Shown here piece by piece: positions 41,931 to 51,446 of a stretch of DNA of 64,000 nt. Below the pieces are notes generated by a model, which had not been told where the DNA came from, ran no database searches, and saw nothing but the letters and a program-made list of their open reading frames with translations. The translations under genes and the position numbers were made by a program. Numbering within the stretch: position 1 is the stretch's first letter; each line of letters opens with the position of its first letter. The stretch is from an uncultured Lachnospiraceae bacterium. GTDB taxonomy: Bacteria; Bacillota; Clostridia; Lachnospirales; Lachnospiraceae. The stretch is from NCBI GenBank assembly GCA_910585905.1, contig CAJUID010000010.1, positions 12,305 through 76,304 on the forward strand. The letters run 5' to 3'.

Positions 41931-42320
41931 ATGGTGAGTGATTTGAAAAAGAAATATTTAGTTTTAGCGGCAGTGGCCTGCCTATCAATCTCAGTTTTTA
42001 CAGGATGCGGCAATAAGGCAAATGACGGTGCTGATCAGGCAACTTCAAGTCCATCTGCAGATGATGGTGTTATGGATGATGTCGAGAATGGAGTGGATGA
42101 TGCTGTGAACGGTACGGAGGATGCCGTGGACGATGTGATTGACGGCACAGAAGATGCCGTGGATGATGTTACTGGAAATGATAACAATAACAATTCCAAC
42201 AATGGTAATGATATCAATAATGATACCAACAATAATAATGATGCAACAGATGGCACAACAAATGGAAAAGATAAAGACACCAATAATAATTCCGTGACGA
42301 GCGGGAAGAAAAACCGTTAA
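41931..42320 (+). CDS. Small lipoprotein with Asp/Asn-rich repeats
   Basis: 129 residues from ATG 41931; TTG 41943 is an alternative start. A lipoprotein signal (KKKYLVLAAVACLSISVF then the lipobox TGC) places it on the outer face of the membrane. The mature part is low-complexity: two copies of DGTEDAVDDV-like units, then a stretch dominated by Asn, Asp and Thr. There is no recognisable enzyme domain; it may be a surface spacer or ligand-binding lipoprotein. AAGAAAGG precedes the ATG and a terminator follows, so it is a single-gene unit. Confidence 0.75.
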   Translation: MVSDLKKKYLVLAAVACLSISVFTGCGNKANDGADQATSSPSADDGVMDDVENGVDDAVNGTEDAVDDVIDGTEDAVDDVTGNDNNNNSNNGNDINNDTNNNNDATDGTTNGKDKDTNNNSVTSGKKNR

Positions 42321-42341
42321 GTTTTAAATATCCGTTGTTTA

Positions 42342-42370
42342 GGGCAAAACACAATGTTTTGCCCTTTTTT
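42342..42370 (+). terminator. Terminator after the lipoprotein gene
   Basis: GGGCAAAACA (42342-42351) pairs perfectly with TGTTTTGCCC (42355-42364), followed by six T. Confidence 0.93.
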
Positions 42371-42406
42371 GATATCTGAATCCTTGTAGGAAAATTCTGA
42401 TTCTAT

Positions 42407-43690
42407 CTAAATACAATCTAATGCCTGTGCCAGGTCTTCTATTAAGTCTTCCTTATCTTCTAATCCACATGACATGCGTATCAGTCCGGCCGGAATGCCA
42501 GCTTCCTTTAACTGTTCATCATTCATCTGGCGGTGTGTGGAAGTTGCCGGGTTTAGGCAACAAGTTCTCGCGTCTGCGACGTGTGTTTCAATCGCAGCCA
42601 ATTGTAGGCGCTTCATAAAGCGTTCTGCTGCTTCCCTGCCTCCTTTTAATTCAAAAGAGACTACACCACAACCACCATTTGGCAGATACTTTTTAGCAAT
42701 TTCATAGTATGGGTTGTCTGGAAGCCCAGAATAATTGACATAGGCAACCTGTGGCTGTTTCTGCAAAAATTCTGCGACAGCCTGTCCATTTTCCACATGG
42801 CGCGGCATGCGGACATGAAGGGATTCTAGACCGAGATTCAGCATAAATGCACTTTGTGGGGACTGTACGCAGCCGAGGTCACGCATAAGCTGGGCAGTAC
42901 ATTTTGTAATAAAGGCGCCTTCTTTGCCAAATTTTTCGGCATATGTAATGCCGTGGTAGGACTCATCTGGCGTACACAATCCTGGAAATTTTTCAGCGTA
43001 TGCCATCCAGTCAAACTTACCAGAATCTACAATTGCACCCCCGACAGCAGCACCATGCCCATCCATATATTTTGTGGTTGAATGTGTAACGATATCTGCT
43101 CCCCATTCAATCGGGCGGCAGTTGACTGGTGTTGGGAAAGTGTTATCCACAATAAAAGGAACTCCATGCTTATGTGCGGCTTTTGCAAATTTTTCAAGGT
43201 CCAGTACAGTAAGCGCTGGGTTTGCAATCGTTTCTCCAAATACAGCCCGTGTATTTTCCTGGAATGCTGCGTCAAGCTCTTCCTCTGTGCTATCTGGTGA
43301 GACAAATGTTACTTCAATGCCCATCTTTGCCATTGTGACAGAAATCAGGTTAAATGTCCCGCCATAAATTGATGAAGAGGCGACAATATGGCTGCCACAC
43401 TCACAGATGTTAAATAGAGCAAAAAAATTAGCTGCCTGTCCTGAGGAGGTCAACATTCCGGCGGTTCCGCCCTCCAGTTTCGCAATTTTTGCTGCTACAT
43501 AGTCGTTTGTAGGATTTTGCAGGCGGGAATAGAAGTATCCAGATTCCTCCAGATCAAACAGCTTTCCCATATCCTCGCTGGTCGCATACTTAAAAGTAGT
43601 AGACTGGATAATCGGAATTTGGCGTGGTTCGCCATTCCCCGGAGTGTATCCTGCCTGTACACATTGTGTGTCCATTCTGTATTCTTTCAT
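42407..43690 (-). CDS. metY: O-acetylhomoserine sulfhydrylase (MetY-like, PLP-dependent)
   Basis: 427 residues from ATG 43690, with GAGG 6 nt upstream; the frame is open 8 codons further. It makes homocysteine from O-acetylhomoserine and sulfide in methionine synthesis. The Cys/Met-metabolism PLP fold shows YSRLQNPTNDYVAAKIAKLE, GGTAGMLTSSGQAANFFAL, FIVDNTFPTPVNCRP and the PLP Lys in THSTTKYMDGHG. The long MetY type is indicated by the length and the SYHGITYAEKFGKEGAF region. A cystathionine gamma-lyase-like activity cannot be fully excluded. No SAM riboswitch is visible upstream. Confidence 0.9.
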   Translation of the reverse strand: MKEYRMDTQCVQAGYTPGNGEPRQIPIIQSTTFKYATSEDMGKLFDLEESGYFYSRLQNPTNDYVAAKIAKLEGGTAGMLTSSGQAANFFALFNICECGSHIVASSSIYGGTFNLISVTMAKMGIEVTFVSPDSTEEELDAAFQENTRAVFGETIANPALTVLDLEKFAKAAHKHGVPFIVDNTFPTPVNCRPIEWGADIVTHSTTKYMDGHGAAVGGAIVDSGKFDWMAYAEKFPGLCTPDESYHGITYAEKFGKEGAFITKCTAQLMRDLGCVQSPQSAFMLNLGLESLHVRMPRHVENGQAVAEFLQKQPQVAYVNYSGLPDNPYYEIAKKYLPNGGCGVVSFELKGGREAAERFMKRLQLAAIETHVADARTCCLNPATSTHRQMNDEQLKEAGIPAGLIRMSCGLEDKEDLIEDLAQALDCI

Positions 43691-43916
43691 AAAAATCCTC
43701 ATTTCTGCGCACATTCTTTGCGAAAGCGAATTTCCGCTTTATGGGAGTTGTGTCCGGTGCGCGCGGGCACATAAACTTCCTTTAGTTTACCATACTTTTA
43801 ACTGATAGAAAAGTTCTAGTTAATTTGACTTTCCCCATTCAAGATAAAACTATTTATATTGTAAATGTACATGATTTGGAGAAGTGTATTCCTGCAAAAC
43901 AAAATAGATAATTTAC

Positions 43917-45500
43917 TTACAAATTATCAAATACAATAGTCTCTTTTTCCAATCCGTTTACAACTTCCTGGTTAATTTTCATACGTTGTGTAATATCTTC
44001 CATATCACTGGCGAGGTTTTTGGTATTGCCGGCAACGCTGGTGATACCGTTGGCGCCGTCATCAATCGCTTTTGTGATGGCACCGATAGAGCCGGCAATA
44101 CCGGACATTGAGTTTTTCAGATGTTCAGTTTGCTTATGAAATTCATCCATAATCTGGCGGATATGGGCGGCATCTTCTTTATACTGGAAGCTGGCCTGTT
44201 CAAATGTTTGAAACTCTGTTAGGACAGACTGGCTCATATAGTCGATTAGGTGTTGTGCATTTTCAGAAAGATTATATACTGCTGTGGTAACAATATCGTT
44301 AATTGATTGAATCTGGTTAGCGGTTTCCTGGCTTGAGTTGGCGAGTTCACGTACTTCTCTGGCAACAACGGCAAAACCATTACCTGCGGCGCCGGCATTT
44401 ACAGCTTCAACAGAAGCGTTCATAGCAATAATCCTTGTCTGCTGGGAGATAGAGAGGATTTTACTGGTAAGGGCTTTAATCTGGTCTACACTCTTGCTTT
44501 GTTCAATCGCATTATTGAGGGAAACCAGGATTTCTTCTGCCTTGGCTCCTGTTACTTTTACACTATTTTGGGCAGACTGCTGCATGGCATCTGCACGCGT
44601 GTTCATTTGTACAGTATATGAGGTGATGGCGCTGCATTCATCAGCGATATTCTGGACATCCAGTTTCACATTTTCCGTGTTATCATGGATTACAGATACA
44701 TTATTAGCTACATTTTGAATAGTTGCCGACAATTGTCCAGAAATAGTAGAAAGGTCAGCAGCACTTTTTTTCGAATCCCAGGTTTTATGCAATACTTCAC
44801 CTGTCATACTATTGATGCGCCCAGAACTTTCCTGGATGGTCTTTAAAATACTTTTAATAGGGATTATTACATATTTAATAATCAATTTTAGGGCAGCAAT
44901 AACAAGTAAGATGCAGATAATCACTGCAATAATGCCAGCTACCAGTGAAATGAGGTATACAGTGGAAAGCTGTGTCCTTGCATTGGCAGTCTGTTTATTA
45001 ATAGATGCGTTTAGGGAATCAATGTCTTTCTCCATAGCGCTGGCATAGGAAGCTACATCACCATTGGCGAGGGCATAAGCATCCTGTGTCTTATGGCTTG
45101 CGCTTGCGCAAACTAGCTGGACTAGTGCATGTTTAAATGAGGCATAATCAGACATCAGTGCTTTGTATTGTTTCTGGTCTTTTGGTGCTACATGTTTTTT
45201 GTACTTTGTAAGCAGATTATCCAGAAGTATTTCTTCTTCTTTGATTTGCTGTACAAGTGTAATCATGGTATTGTAATCAGTAGCAACAATATGGCTTAGC
45301 GCCATTTTATGTATGTTCATAGATGACTGGCAGATTTCTGAAAGCTGACTATTGCTATTCATATAATCATCGGCAATCCTGGAAGCACTTGTATTTACGT
45401 TGCGGATATTGAAAATAGATAGAATATTTGATAAAAGCGCCACAATGCCCAGCAGTGCAATTGGTATAATTAAACGATGTTTTAAAGAGATATTTTTCAT
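43917..45500 (-). CDS. Methyl-accepting chemotaxis protein
   Basis: 527 residues. Two membrane helices (about residues 10-30 and 178-205) flank an extracytoplasmic four-helix-bundle sensor (4HB_MCP type). The cytoplasmic part has a HAMP-like segment (KYVIIPIKSILKTIQESSGR) and a long coiled signalling domain. The hairpin tip reads IIAMNASVEAVNAGAAGNGF then AVVAREVRELANSSQETANQ, the conserved CheA/CheW contact region. Thus the organism has chemotaxis signalling, although no flagellar or che genes are in this window. The ligand is unknown. It is followed on the same strand by nothing close; the solute-binding gene lies upstream. Confidence 0.93.
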   Translation of the reverse strand: MKNISLKHRLIIPIALLGIVALLSNILSIFNIRNVNTSASRIADDYMNSNSQLSEICQSSMNIHKMALSHIVATDYNTMITLVQQIKEEEILLDNLLTKYKKHVAPKDQKQYKALMSDYASFKHALVQLVCASASHKTQDAYALANGDVASYASAMEKDIDSLNASINKQTANARTQLSTVYLISLVAGIIAVIICILLVIAALKLIIKYVIIPIKSILKTIQESSGRINSMTGEVLHKTWDSKKSAADLSTISGQLSATIQNVANNVSVIHDNTENVKLDVQNIADECSAITSYTVQMNTRADAMQQSAQNSVKVTGAKAEEILVSLNNAIEQSKSVDQIKALTSKILSISQQTRIIAMNASVEAVNAGAAGNGFAVVAREVRELANSSQETANQIQSINDIVTTAVYNLSENAQHLIDYMSQSVLTEFQTFEQASFQYKEDAAHIRQIMDEFHKQTEHLKNSMSGIAGSIGAITKAIDDGANGITSVAGNTKNLASDMEDITQRMKINQEVVNGLEKETIVFDNL

Positions 45501-45621
45501 GATTATTTATACTCCTTTAGGTTTTAGCGTGCTATTTTACAGTTTGTACAAGATGTTGATTTCCCAATGCTATTATTCCTTTTGTTTATAAATAAAAAGT
45601 TATAAGCAAAAAGGTTTAATA

Positions 45622-46863
45622 TTACGGGGCAATTATCCCTTCCACCATTGTATCTAACTGTTCCTGAAGGTTTTTTGCTGTGACATTTCCTGCCAGAATA
45701 TTTGTGGTAAATGTAGAGACAGGTTCCCAGAAGTTGCCTCCGATACGTTGTAGGCAGGAAAATTCTGACTGGTCTAATAATGCAGTGATTGCAGGGGAAT
45801 CCTGCACCTCTTTTGAGTCTGCAGCCTTTATATTAGATGGCCCCTGGCCGCGTAACATAAAGCGCAGTTTCTGATTTGTTTCATTTGAAATCCATTCAGC
45901 AAGTTTTGCAGCCCATTCTCGCTGTTTGGAGTAAGCATTTACTCCAACTAGTTTATAGCCGGAAAATGAGGCCATCTGAACCTGTTTCCCAGCACAAGTG
46001 TAAGACGGCAGTTTTGCAGCGCCCAAATTTTTGCCCCATGCCTTTTTTAATGCGAGGGCATTCCATACACCGTTGACTCCGGCGATGATTGTTTTGTTTT
46101 TGACGCCCTTTAGAAATCCGGCATCGTCAGTGCTGATAAAGCCATTGTGCTTTGCGATATCTAACATGGCTCTTGCAACATCAGCACCTTTGATATTCCC
46201 ATCCGTACTGTTCCAGGTACAGTAATTTGTAATTCCGTCGTCATTTAGGCCAACCTTAAGCCCAGTATTACCAAACAGAGAATAGACATACCATCCAGAG
46301 GACCATTCCATAGAGACTTTTTTTCCATGATTTGCGGCAATATTCAGCATTCTGTCCAGTGATTTGATATCCTTTTTGGAAAAATACTTTTTATTGTAAT
46401 ATAGAAAATATCCGTTATCCGCTGTAAGCGGCAGGGCATATAAGGTATCATTTACAGATGCGGCAAGAACAGATTCCCGCAGGTTTGTTTTGCTGACCGT
46501 TTCTGCATTTTTTACTGGCTCCAGTGCTCCAGCGGCCACCAGTGTGTTTAACTGGTCATCTGCAAAGGTAAAAACATCTGCGCCATTTTCGAGGTCAGCC
46601 ATCAGGGCATTGGTACAGTTACTTTCGCTTTGTGGCATATAAGTAATGGTAAAATCCGCCTGTCCTTGGTATTCTTTCTGAAATTCATCAATAATCCTGG
46701 ACAGCAATTCCTTATCCTCTTCGGCGCCCCAGACAGTTAGTTGAACGGAATTGGATTTGGAAGTTGGTTCTTTTGTTAATGTTTTTTTGTTATTTTTTTG
46801 GCATCCCGATAATATTACGGTCAGCAAAATAAGGGGTAATAATAGATGAATTTTTTTCTTCAT
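45622..46863 (-). CDS. ABC-transporter solute-binding lipoprotein, sugar family 1
   Basis: 413 residues from ATG 46863, with GGAG about 7-9 nt upstream. A lipoprotein signal ends at the lipobox ILSGC. The mature protein has the family-1 solute-binding pattern: QLTVWGAEEDKELLSRIIDE, FQKEYQGQADF, VFTFADDQLNTLVAAGALEP, ALPLTADNGYFLYYNKKYF and a late AAKLAEWISNETNQ. Such proteins deliver sugars to an ABC importer. No permease or ATPase gene is nearby, so its partners must be elsewhere. It lies 121 bp before the chemoreceptor gene on the same strand; a sensing partnership is conceivable but unproven. Confidence 0.88.
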   Translation of the reverse strand: MKKKIHLLLPLILLTVILSGCQKNNKKTLTKEPTSKSNSVQLTVWGAEEDKELLSRIIDEFQKEYQGQADFTITYMPQSESNCTNALMADLENGADVFTFADDQLNTLVAAGALEPVKNAETVSKTNLRESVLAASVNDTLYALPLTADNGYFLYYNKKYFSKKDIKSLDRMLNIAANHGKKVSMEWSSGWYVYSLFGNTGLKVGLNDDGITNYCTWNSTDGNIKGADVARAMLDIAKHNGFISTDDAGFLKGVKNKTIIAGVNGVWNALALKKAWGKNLGAAKLPSYTCAGKQVQMASFSGYKLVGVNAYSKQREWAAKLAEWISNETNQKLRFMLRGQGPSNIKAADSKEVQDSPAITALLDQSEFSCLQRIGGNFWEPVSTFTTNILAGNVTAKNLQEQLDTMVEGIIAP

Positions 46864-47011
46864 AACGCACTCCATGTAGAAATAAAATTTTCATTTATCA
46901 TAGCATTTTCCATAAATTTTTGCAATGTGATTTTGGCTTTGCAAAGGGATAGATAGCAATATTTTGAAGGGGAACATCTGTTGTCCCTGATTAAGAAATG
47001 GAAGAGTGGGA

Positions 47012-47054
47012 AAAGGCAGAAAAATAGGCACTATGCGCCTATTTTTCTGCCTTT
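47012..47054 (-). terminator. Terminator of lgt, overlapping its last codons
   Basis: Perfect 18-nt arms (47012-47029 and 47037-47054, core AAAGGCAGAAAAATAGGC) around a 7-nt loop. The promoter-side arm encodes the last six residues of Lgt and the stop codon falls in the loop. A short T-run follows on the minus strand. Confidence 0.8.
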
Positions 47055-47894
47055 CCAAAATTTATAAGCAAGAATACCTCCAGAAACTATGACAAGCAAA
47101 CCGGATAGAAGCTGCGAGACGGCCATTCCTGTGCCAAATAGTTTTAACTGGTCTACGCGGATTCCCTCAATCCAGAATCTTCCAAGGCCGTAGCCAAATA
47201 GATACATAAGAAAAAGTTGTCCACGGAATTTACGTTTCTTAGTACAAAGCAGGATGATAACCAGTACAAGAAGGTTCCAAAGAGACTCATATAAAAAAGT
47301 TGGATGAACTTGTATATATTTTACACCATCTATATCTACCAGATGTTTCAGTAGCTCGCTATTGATATCACTGGAACGAACTTGGGATTGTTTTAGCTGC
47401 ATGGCAAATAGGTTATCTGTATAACCGCCAAATACTTCCCGGTTAAAAAAATTTCCCCATCTTCCGAAAATCTGTCCGACTAATAAGCCGCTGCAGGCGG
47501 CGTCAGTCAGCTCTCCGAACGAAAGTTTTTTTATTTTTGCAAAAATAAATGTTGTCAGTACACCGGCAATTACACCGCCGTATATAGCCATTCCGCCGCC
47601 ACGGATATTGAAGATTTCCGTTAGATGTTGTGAATAATAGTCCCAACTAAAAATTACATAATAAAATCTTGCACCGATAATTGCAAAAAATATATCCCAC
47701 AATGCTAAATCAAGAATTACTTCACTATTTTGGTTCAGGCGTTTTGCCTGCCAGCTGGCCATATAAAATCCTGCTATCATTCCAAGCGCAATCACAATTC
47801 CATAATAAGCGATGGAAAATCCGCCAATGGATATAGATTTACCTAATGAGTCAATTGTAATTCCTAAATTAGGGAATCGGATATCTGCTCCCAT
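47031..47894 (-). CDS. lgt: Prolipoprotein diacylglyceryl transferase
   Basis: 287 residues from ATG 47894, with GAGGTGG just upstream; a GTG two codons earlier is possible. Lgt attaches diacylglycerol to the lipobox Cys of prelipoproteins at the membrane, the first step for the lipoproteins at 41931 and 45622. Seven hydrophobic helices are visible. The family signature is GRWGNFFNREVFGG near residue 140, with the earlier RGGGMAIYGGVIAG and HPTFLYESLWN. Typical length. Its terminator begins inside the reading frame. Confidence 0.95.
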   Translation of the reverse strand: MGADIRFPNLGITIDSLGKSISIGGFSIAYYGIVIALGMIAGFYMASWQAKRLNQNSEVILDLALWDIFFAIIGARFYYVIFSWDYYSQHLTEIFNIRGGGMAIYGGVIAGVLTTFIFAKIKKLSFGELTDAACSGLLVGQIFGRWGNFFNREVFGGYTDNLFAMQLKQSQVRSSDINSELLKHLVDIDGVKYIQVHPTFLYESLWNLLVLVIILLCTKKRKFRGQLFLMYLFGYGLGRFWIEGIRVDQLKLFGTGMAVSQLLSGLLVIVSGGILAYKFWKGRKIGA

Positions 47895-48050
47895 AACCAC
47901 CTCTTATCTGTACATGCTTTTTTGTTCAATCAATAATTAAGAAACTCCGCTGTAACCTATGGCTGATAACAAAAACGCGAAGTGAGGATGTGTGGGCAGA
48001 TTCTGGCATGTACAACAGAATCTACTATTTATATATTAACAAATGCTCTA

Positions 48051-49148
48051 TTATACATTAAAGCGGAATAATACGACATCGCCATCCTGTACAATATATT
48101 CTTTGCCTTCTGAGCGAACCAGGCCCTTTTCTTTGGCAGCGTTCATGCTGCCCTGTTCCACTAGGTGTTCATAGCTTACAACTTCTGCGCGGATAAATCC
48201 ACGTTCAAAATCACTGTGAATTTTACCTGCGGCCTGTGGTGCCTTTGTCCCTTTTGTAATGGTCCAGGCTTTTGTCTCCATTTCACCTGAAGTCAGGTAA
48301 CTAATTAATCCCAACAGAGAATAGCTGGCACGTATCATTTTTTCTAATCCAGACTCTGCAAGCCCCAAATCTTCTAAAAACATTTTTTTCTCATCTTCAT
48401 CAAGCTCTGCGATTTCCTGTTCAATCTGTGCACAGATCACAAATACTTCGGAACCTTCTTCGTTTGCGTATTTTCTTACTTTTTCAACATTTTCATTGCT
48501 GCTTCCGTCATCTGCGAGGTCATCCTCTGTGACATTGGCAGCATAAATAGTTGGCTTATAAGTTAGAAGATTAAAGCTTTCAAGCAGCAGTTTTTCATCA
48601 TCGTCCTCTGATTCAAAATTCTTTGCAAGCTTACCATCTTCTAGATGTTTTTTTAGGCGCTCTACTAAGTCTGTTTCTTTTAAAAGTGTTTTATCGTTTT
48701 TTACACTTTTAACAAGTTTTGCATAGCGCCTCTCAAGGATTTCGAGATCTGAGAACAATAATTCCAGATTAATGGTCTCAATATCGCGCAGCGGGTCGAT
48801 GCTTCCGTCAACATGGACAATATTAGAATCTTCAAAGCAACGCACGACATGGACAATAGCATCAACTTCGCGGATATTTGATAAAAACTGGTTTCCAAGT
48901 CCTTCTCCTTTGGAGGCACCCTTTACTAGCCCGGCAATATCTACAAATTCAATGGTTGCATTTACTATTTTTGCTGATTTATGCATTTTTGCAAGCACAT
49001 TAAGCCTTTCGTCTGGAACTGGCACGATTCCTACATTTGGATCAATAGTGCAGAATGGATAGTTGGCAGACTCTGCGCCTGCCTTTGTCAGCGAATTAAA
49101 TAAAGTACTTTTTCCTACGTTTGGCAATCCAACGATTCCTAGTTTCAT
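48051..49148 (-). CDS. ychF: Redox/ribosome-associated GTPase YchF (Obg family)
   Basis: 365 residues from ATG 49148; the frame is open 12 codons further left but the family start MKLGIVGLPNVGKST fits here. YchF is a universally conserved Obg-type P-loop protein that hydrolyses ATP as well as GTP and binds ribosomes. Motifs are GLPNVGKST (G1), DIAGLVKGASKGEGLGN (G3 region) and YAANVTEDDL (the NxxE-type nucleotide specificity site). A coiled insertion and the C-terminal TGS domain (LISYLTSGEMETKAWTITKG, GKIHSDFERGFIRAEV) follow. Length is standard. Confidence 0.96.
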   Translation of the reverse strand: MKLGIVGLPNVGKSTLFNSLTKAGAESANYPFCTIDPNVGIVPVPDERLNVLAKMHKSAKIVNATIEFVDIAGLVKGASKGEGLGNQFLSNIREVDAIVHVVRCFEDSNIVHVDGSIDPLRDIETINLELLFSDLEILERRYAKLVKSVKNDKTLLKETDLVERLKKHLEDGKLAKNFESEDDDEKLLLESFNLLTYKPTIYAANVTEDDLADDGSSNENVEKVRKYANEEGSEVFVICAQIEQEIAELDEDEKKMFLEDLGLAESGLEKMIRASYSLLGLISYLTSGEMETKAWTITKGTKAPQAAGKIHSDFERGFIRAEVVSYEHLVEQGSMNAAKEKGLVRSEGKEYIVQDGDVVLFRFNV

Positions 49149-49220
49149 TTTTATTTTTACCCATCCAGAAAACCTTTTTACCATGGTTTTCTGCCCTTTC
49201 TCAATATTTCCGTTACATCA

Positions 49221-49249
49221 ATTATAGATAATGTACATTACTTCAACAA
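49221..49249 (-). promoter_or_regulatory. Promoter of ychF
   Basis: On the minus strand, TTGTTG (49244-49249), a 17-nt spacer and TATAAT (49221-49226), about 75 bp before the start codon. The rest of 49250-49480 is AT-rich and shows nothing I recognise. Confidence 0.65.
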
Positions 49250-49483
49250 ATGAAGCATATCTTAATAAATAAAAAGTGGTTTTCAAGTATTCTAGCGAAA
49301 AGTACGCATAGATACAACGTTTCTATATTACCATATAAAGGTTTTTAAGTCTATATTGCATTTTTATTTCTAACTAGAATAAATAGTTACTTAAGAATGC
49401 TTAATTATATAGGACTTAACTGAATTTTGAGAAATTTTTGTGCATTTTGCAAGGGAAACAAATGATTTTGAAATGTTTTTTGG

Positions 49484-49512
49484 TTGACTTTTTCCATAAA
49501 GTAGTGTATTAT
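49484..49512 (+). promoter_or_regulatory. Promoter of the PDT-repeat secreted protein
   Basis: TTGACT (49484-49489), a 17-nt spacer and TATTAT (49507-49512), 60 bp before the start codon. Confidence 0.75.
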
Positions 49513-49572
49513 TTGATTAAAATAGTTTACGTAGCACTAAACTAAAAAAATAAATTCAGGAGGAGCAGTAAC

Positions 49573-51294
49573 ATGAGAAAAAAACTTTTAGCAACTGTAT
49601 TAGCTGCTAGTATGGTGCTTTCCTTAGCACCAGTGCTTCCGGTTAATACAGGAACCGTAGCATGCGCGGAGGAAGTTAGTGAGACAGTCGGCGCAGAGGA
49701 TAAGTCAACACCATTTTGGGGAGCATTTAGTAAGCCATACAAATTAGAGCAGGGAAAAATCTTAACTGTAGAATTTGATAATTATGGCAACGATGCAAAT
49801 GTTTGGAACAATTATGCAATGGTATTTACAAATGATGGTACCACTCCAGAAGCAGCAACAGCTCCTGCAGGGCATAAGGAGTTCGCGGTAGTCCGTGCTG
49901 ATAACTGGGGCTGGGGCGGAGGTGACAATAAGTCACTTTCTGGTGATGACATTGTATACACCAGCACATGGGCAGATGAAAATGCATACAAAGAGATTAT
50001 GAAGGATGCGCATGTTACTTTAACACTTGAGAAAACAGGTGCAGTGGTGAAAGTGTCTGGAAAGGTTGTTTCAAATACAGATGCCACAAAGTCATATGAG
50101 CGTACTGTAACTCTTACTACAGATGAAGCAGATGTTTTCTTAAATCTTACTGTAGATAATTGCTATCTTAAGGTTAAATCCGTAACTTCATCAGATAATT
50201 CTGGAACAGATACGCCTACAACACCACCGGATACTTCAACACCAGGAATACCAAGTGAGGGGTCAAACCTTGATGCAATCGCTACACAGCCAGTTGCAAA
50301 ATATACATTTGATAATGCAGATGGAATTGAGTTAGCTGGTGAGGCAAAGGTAGCAGACGGCGTATTAAATCTGGCTACTACAGCATCAAATGGTGCAACT
50401 TATGCAAAGATTGCAGATCTGTCAACAAATGATTTTTCTAACGGAGCTTCTTTTGTAGCAGATATTAAAGTAACTGGGCATTCATCTGACTGGACATCCA
50501 TCATTATGATTGGTGATGGAGAACTTGGAAAAGAAGGTAAAGATGCAACAGCATTATATCATTTTTCACAGGGATTTTCTTCAGTTGGCGGTGTTCAGGG
50601 TGATTTCTTCCAGGGATATTTTGGAAATGCAATCTCAGCACCATATACATGGGATTGGTTCGCTAATGAAGCAAACCGTAACAAATGGATGAAACTGGCA
50701 GTAACTATTTCTAATGATATGATGGTAACATATATCGATGGACAGAAGGTTCAGGAAGCTGCAGGAAGTTATGCAAATGTATTGAAAGCATTTTCAGTAG
50801 GCAAGAATAATTATCTGGGTGCATCATATTGGCCAGCAGATCCTGACTTTATGGGCTCTATGGATAATGTAGCTATTTACAATACAGCATTATCAGCAAC
50901 AGATGTAAATGCAATTGCAACAACACCTGACACACCAGATACGCCAGACACACCGGATACGCCAGACACACCGGATACGCCAGATACACCAGACACACCG
51001 GATACACCAGATACACCAGACACACCGGATACACCAGATACGCCAGCTGTAAAGAAGACAATGAAGCTCAGCAAGGTTTCTGTTAAGAAGAATGCAACAA
51101 AGATTACTGGTACAGTTTCCGTAGCAAAAGCAACTGTAAAGGTAAAGGTTGGCAAGAAGGCATATAAGAAAGCAACTGTAAAGAAAAAGAATTTCACTTT
51201 AAAAGTTGCTAAGTTAAAGAAGGGGACAAAGGTAACCGTTAAGGTAACAAAGTCTGGATATAAGGCACTTACTAAGAGCTATACAGTTAAATAA
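49573..51294 (+). CDS. Secreted multidomain protein: two beta-domains, Pro-Asp-Thr linker, basic C-terminal domain
   Basis: 573 residues, with CAGGAGGAGCAGTAAC before the ATG. A signal peptide (LLATVLAASMVLSLAPVLPV, cleavage near ACAEE) is followed by three parts. Residues about 45-215 form a beta-rich carbohydrate-binding-like domain with WGAF and NWGWGGG. Residues about 235-450 form a LamG/concanavalin-like domain (VAKYTFDNADGIELAGEAKV, GSMDNVAIYNTALSATDV). After a (PDT)13 linker, a very Lys-rich Ig-like tail (about 500-573) may bind the wall or anionic polymers. It has no LPXTG anchor. It is likely an extracellular glycan-binding protein; no catalytic residues were seen. Confidence 0.82.
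   Translation: MRKKLLATVLAASMVLSLAPVLPVNTGTVACAEEVSETVGAEDKSTPFWGAFSKPYKLEQGKILTVEFDNYGNDANVWNNYAMVFTNDGTTPEAATAPAGHKEFAVVRADNWGWGGGDNKSLSGDDIVYTSTWADENAYKEIMKDAHVTLTLEKTGAVVKVSGKVVSNTDATKSYERTVTLTTDEADVFLNLTVDNCYLKVKSVTSSDNSGTDTPTTPPDTSTPGIPSEGSNLDAIATQPVAKYTFDNADGIELAGEAKVADGVLNLATTASNGATYAKIADLSTNDFSNGASFVADIKVTGHSSDWTSIIMIGDGELGKEGKDATALYHFSQGFSSVGGVQGDFFQGYFGNAISAPYTWDWFANEANRNKWMKLAVTISNDMMVTYIDGQKVQEAAGSYANVLKAFSVGKNNYLGASYWPADPDFMGSMDNVAIYNTALSATDVNAIATTPDTPDTPDTPDTPDTPDTPDTPDTPDTPDTPDTPDTPDTPAVKKTMKLSKVSVKKNATKITGTVSVAKATVKVKVGKKAYKKATVKKKNFTLKVAKLKKGTKVTVKVTKSGYKALTKSYTVK
50926..51042 (+). repeat. Tandem 9-bp coding repeat, 13 copies
   Basis: Thirteen units of CCN-GAY-ACR encode Pro-Asp-Thr between the lectin-like and basic domains of the secreted protein. 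Third positions vary in a pattern (CCA/CCG, GAC/GAT), which shows larger duplications of 18-27 bp. The copy number is probably unstable. Confidence 0.93.
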
Positions 51295-51333
51295 TATTTA
51301 ATCCTACATAATAGTTTTCTCATTACTTTTTTC

Positions 51334-51364
51334 AGGGAACCGGATAGCCGGTTCCCTGTTTTTT
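51334..51364 (+). terminator. Terminator of the secreted protein gene
   Basis: GGGAACCGG (51335-51343) pairs perfectly with CCGGTTCCC (51348-51356), followed by TGTTTTTT. Confidence 0.93.
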
Positions 51365-51446
51365 GATAATATTACTTTGGCTATTAAATCTCACAATTTT
51401 TGCTTGCCTAATTTTGAAGTTCATTGTGCTGAAAGCCTTGATGTAG

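Noticed and set aside
43691..43900. A SAM (S-box) or other methionine riboswitch before metY
   Set aside because: The region has one small AAAGCG/CGCTTT hairpin but no S-box core and no terminator.
47971..47995. ACGCGAAGTGAGGATGTG, similar to part of R copy 4
   Set aside because: Only about 18 bases match and no paired module is present; too short to call another copy.
50873..51197. Minus-strand frames with Val-Ser-Gly or Tyr-Leu-Val repeats
   Set aside because: They are antisense readings of the Pro-Asp-Thr coding repeat.
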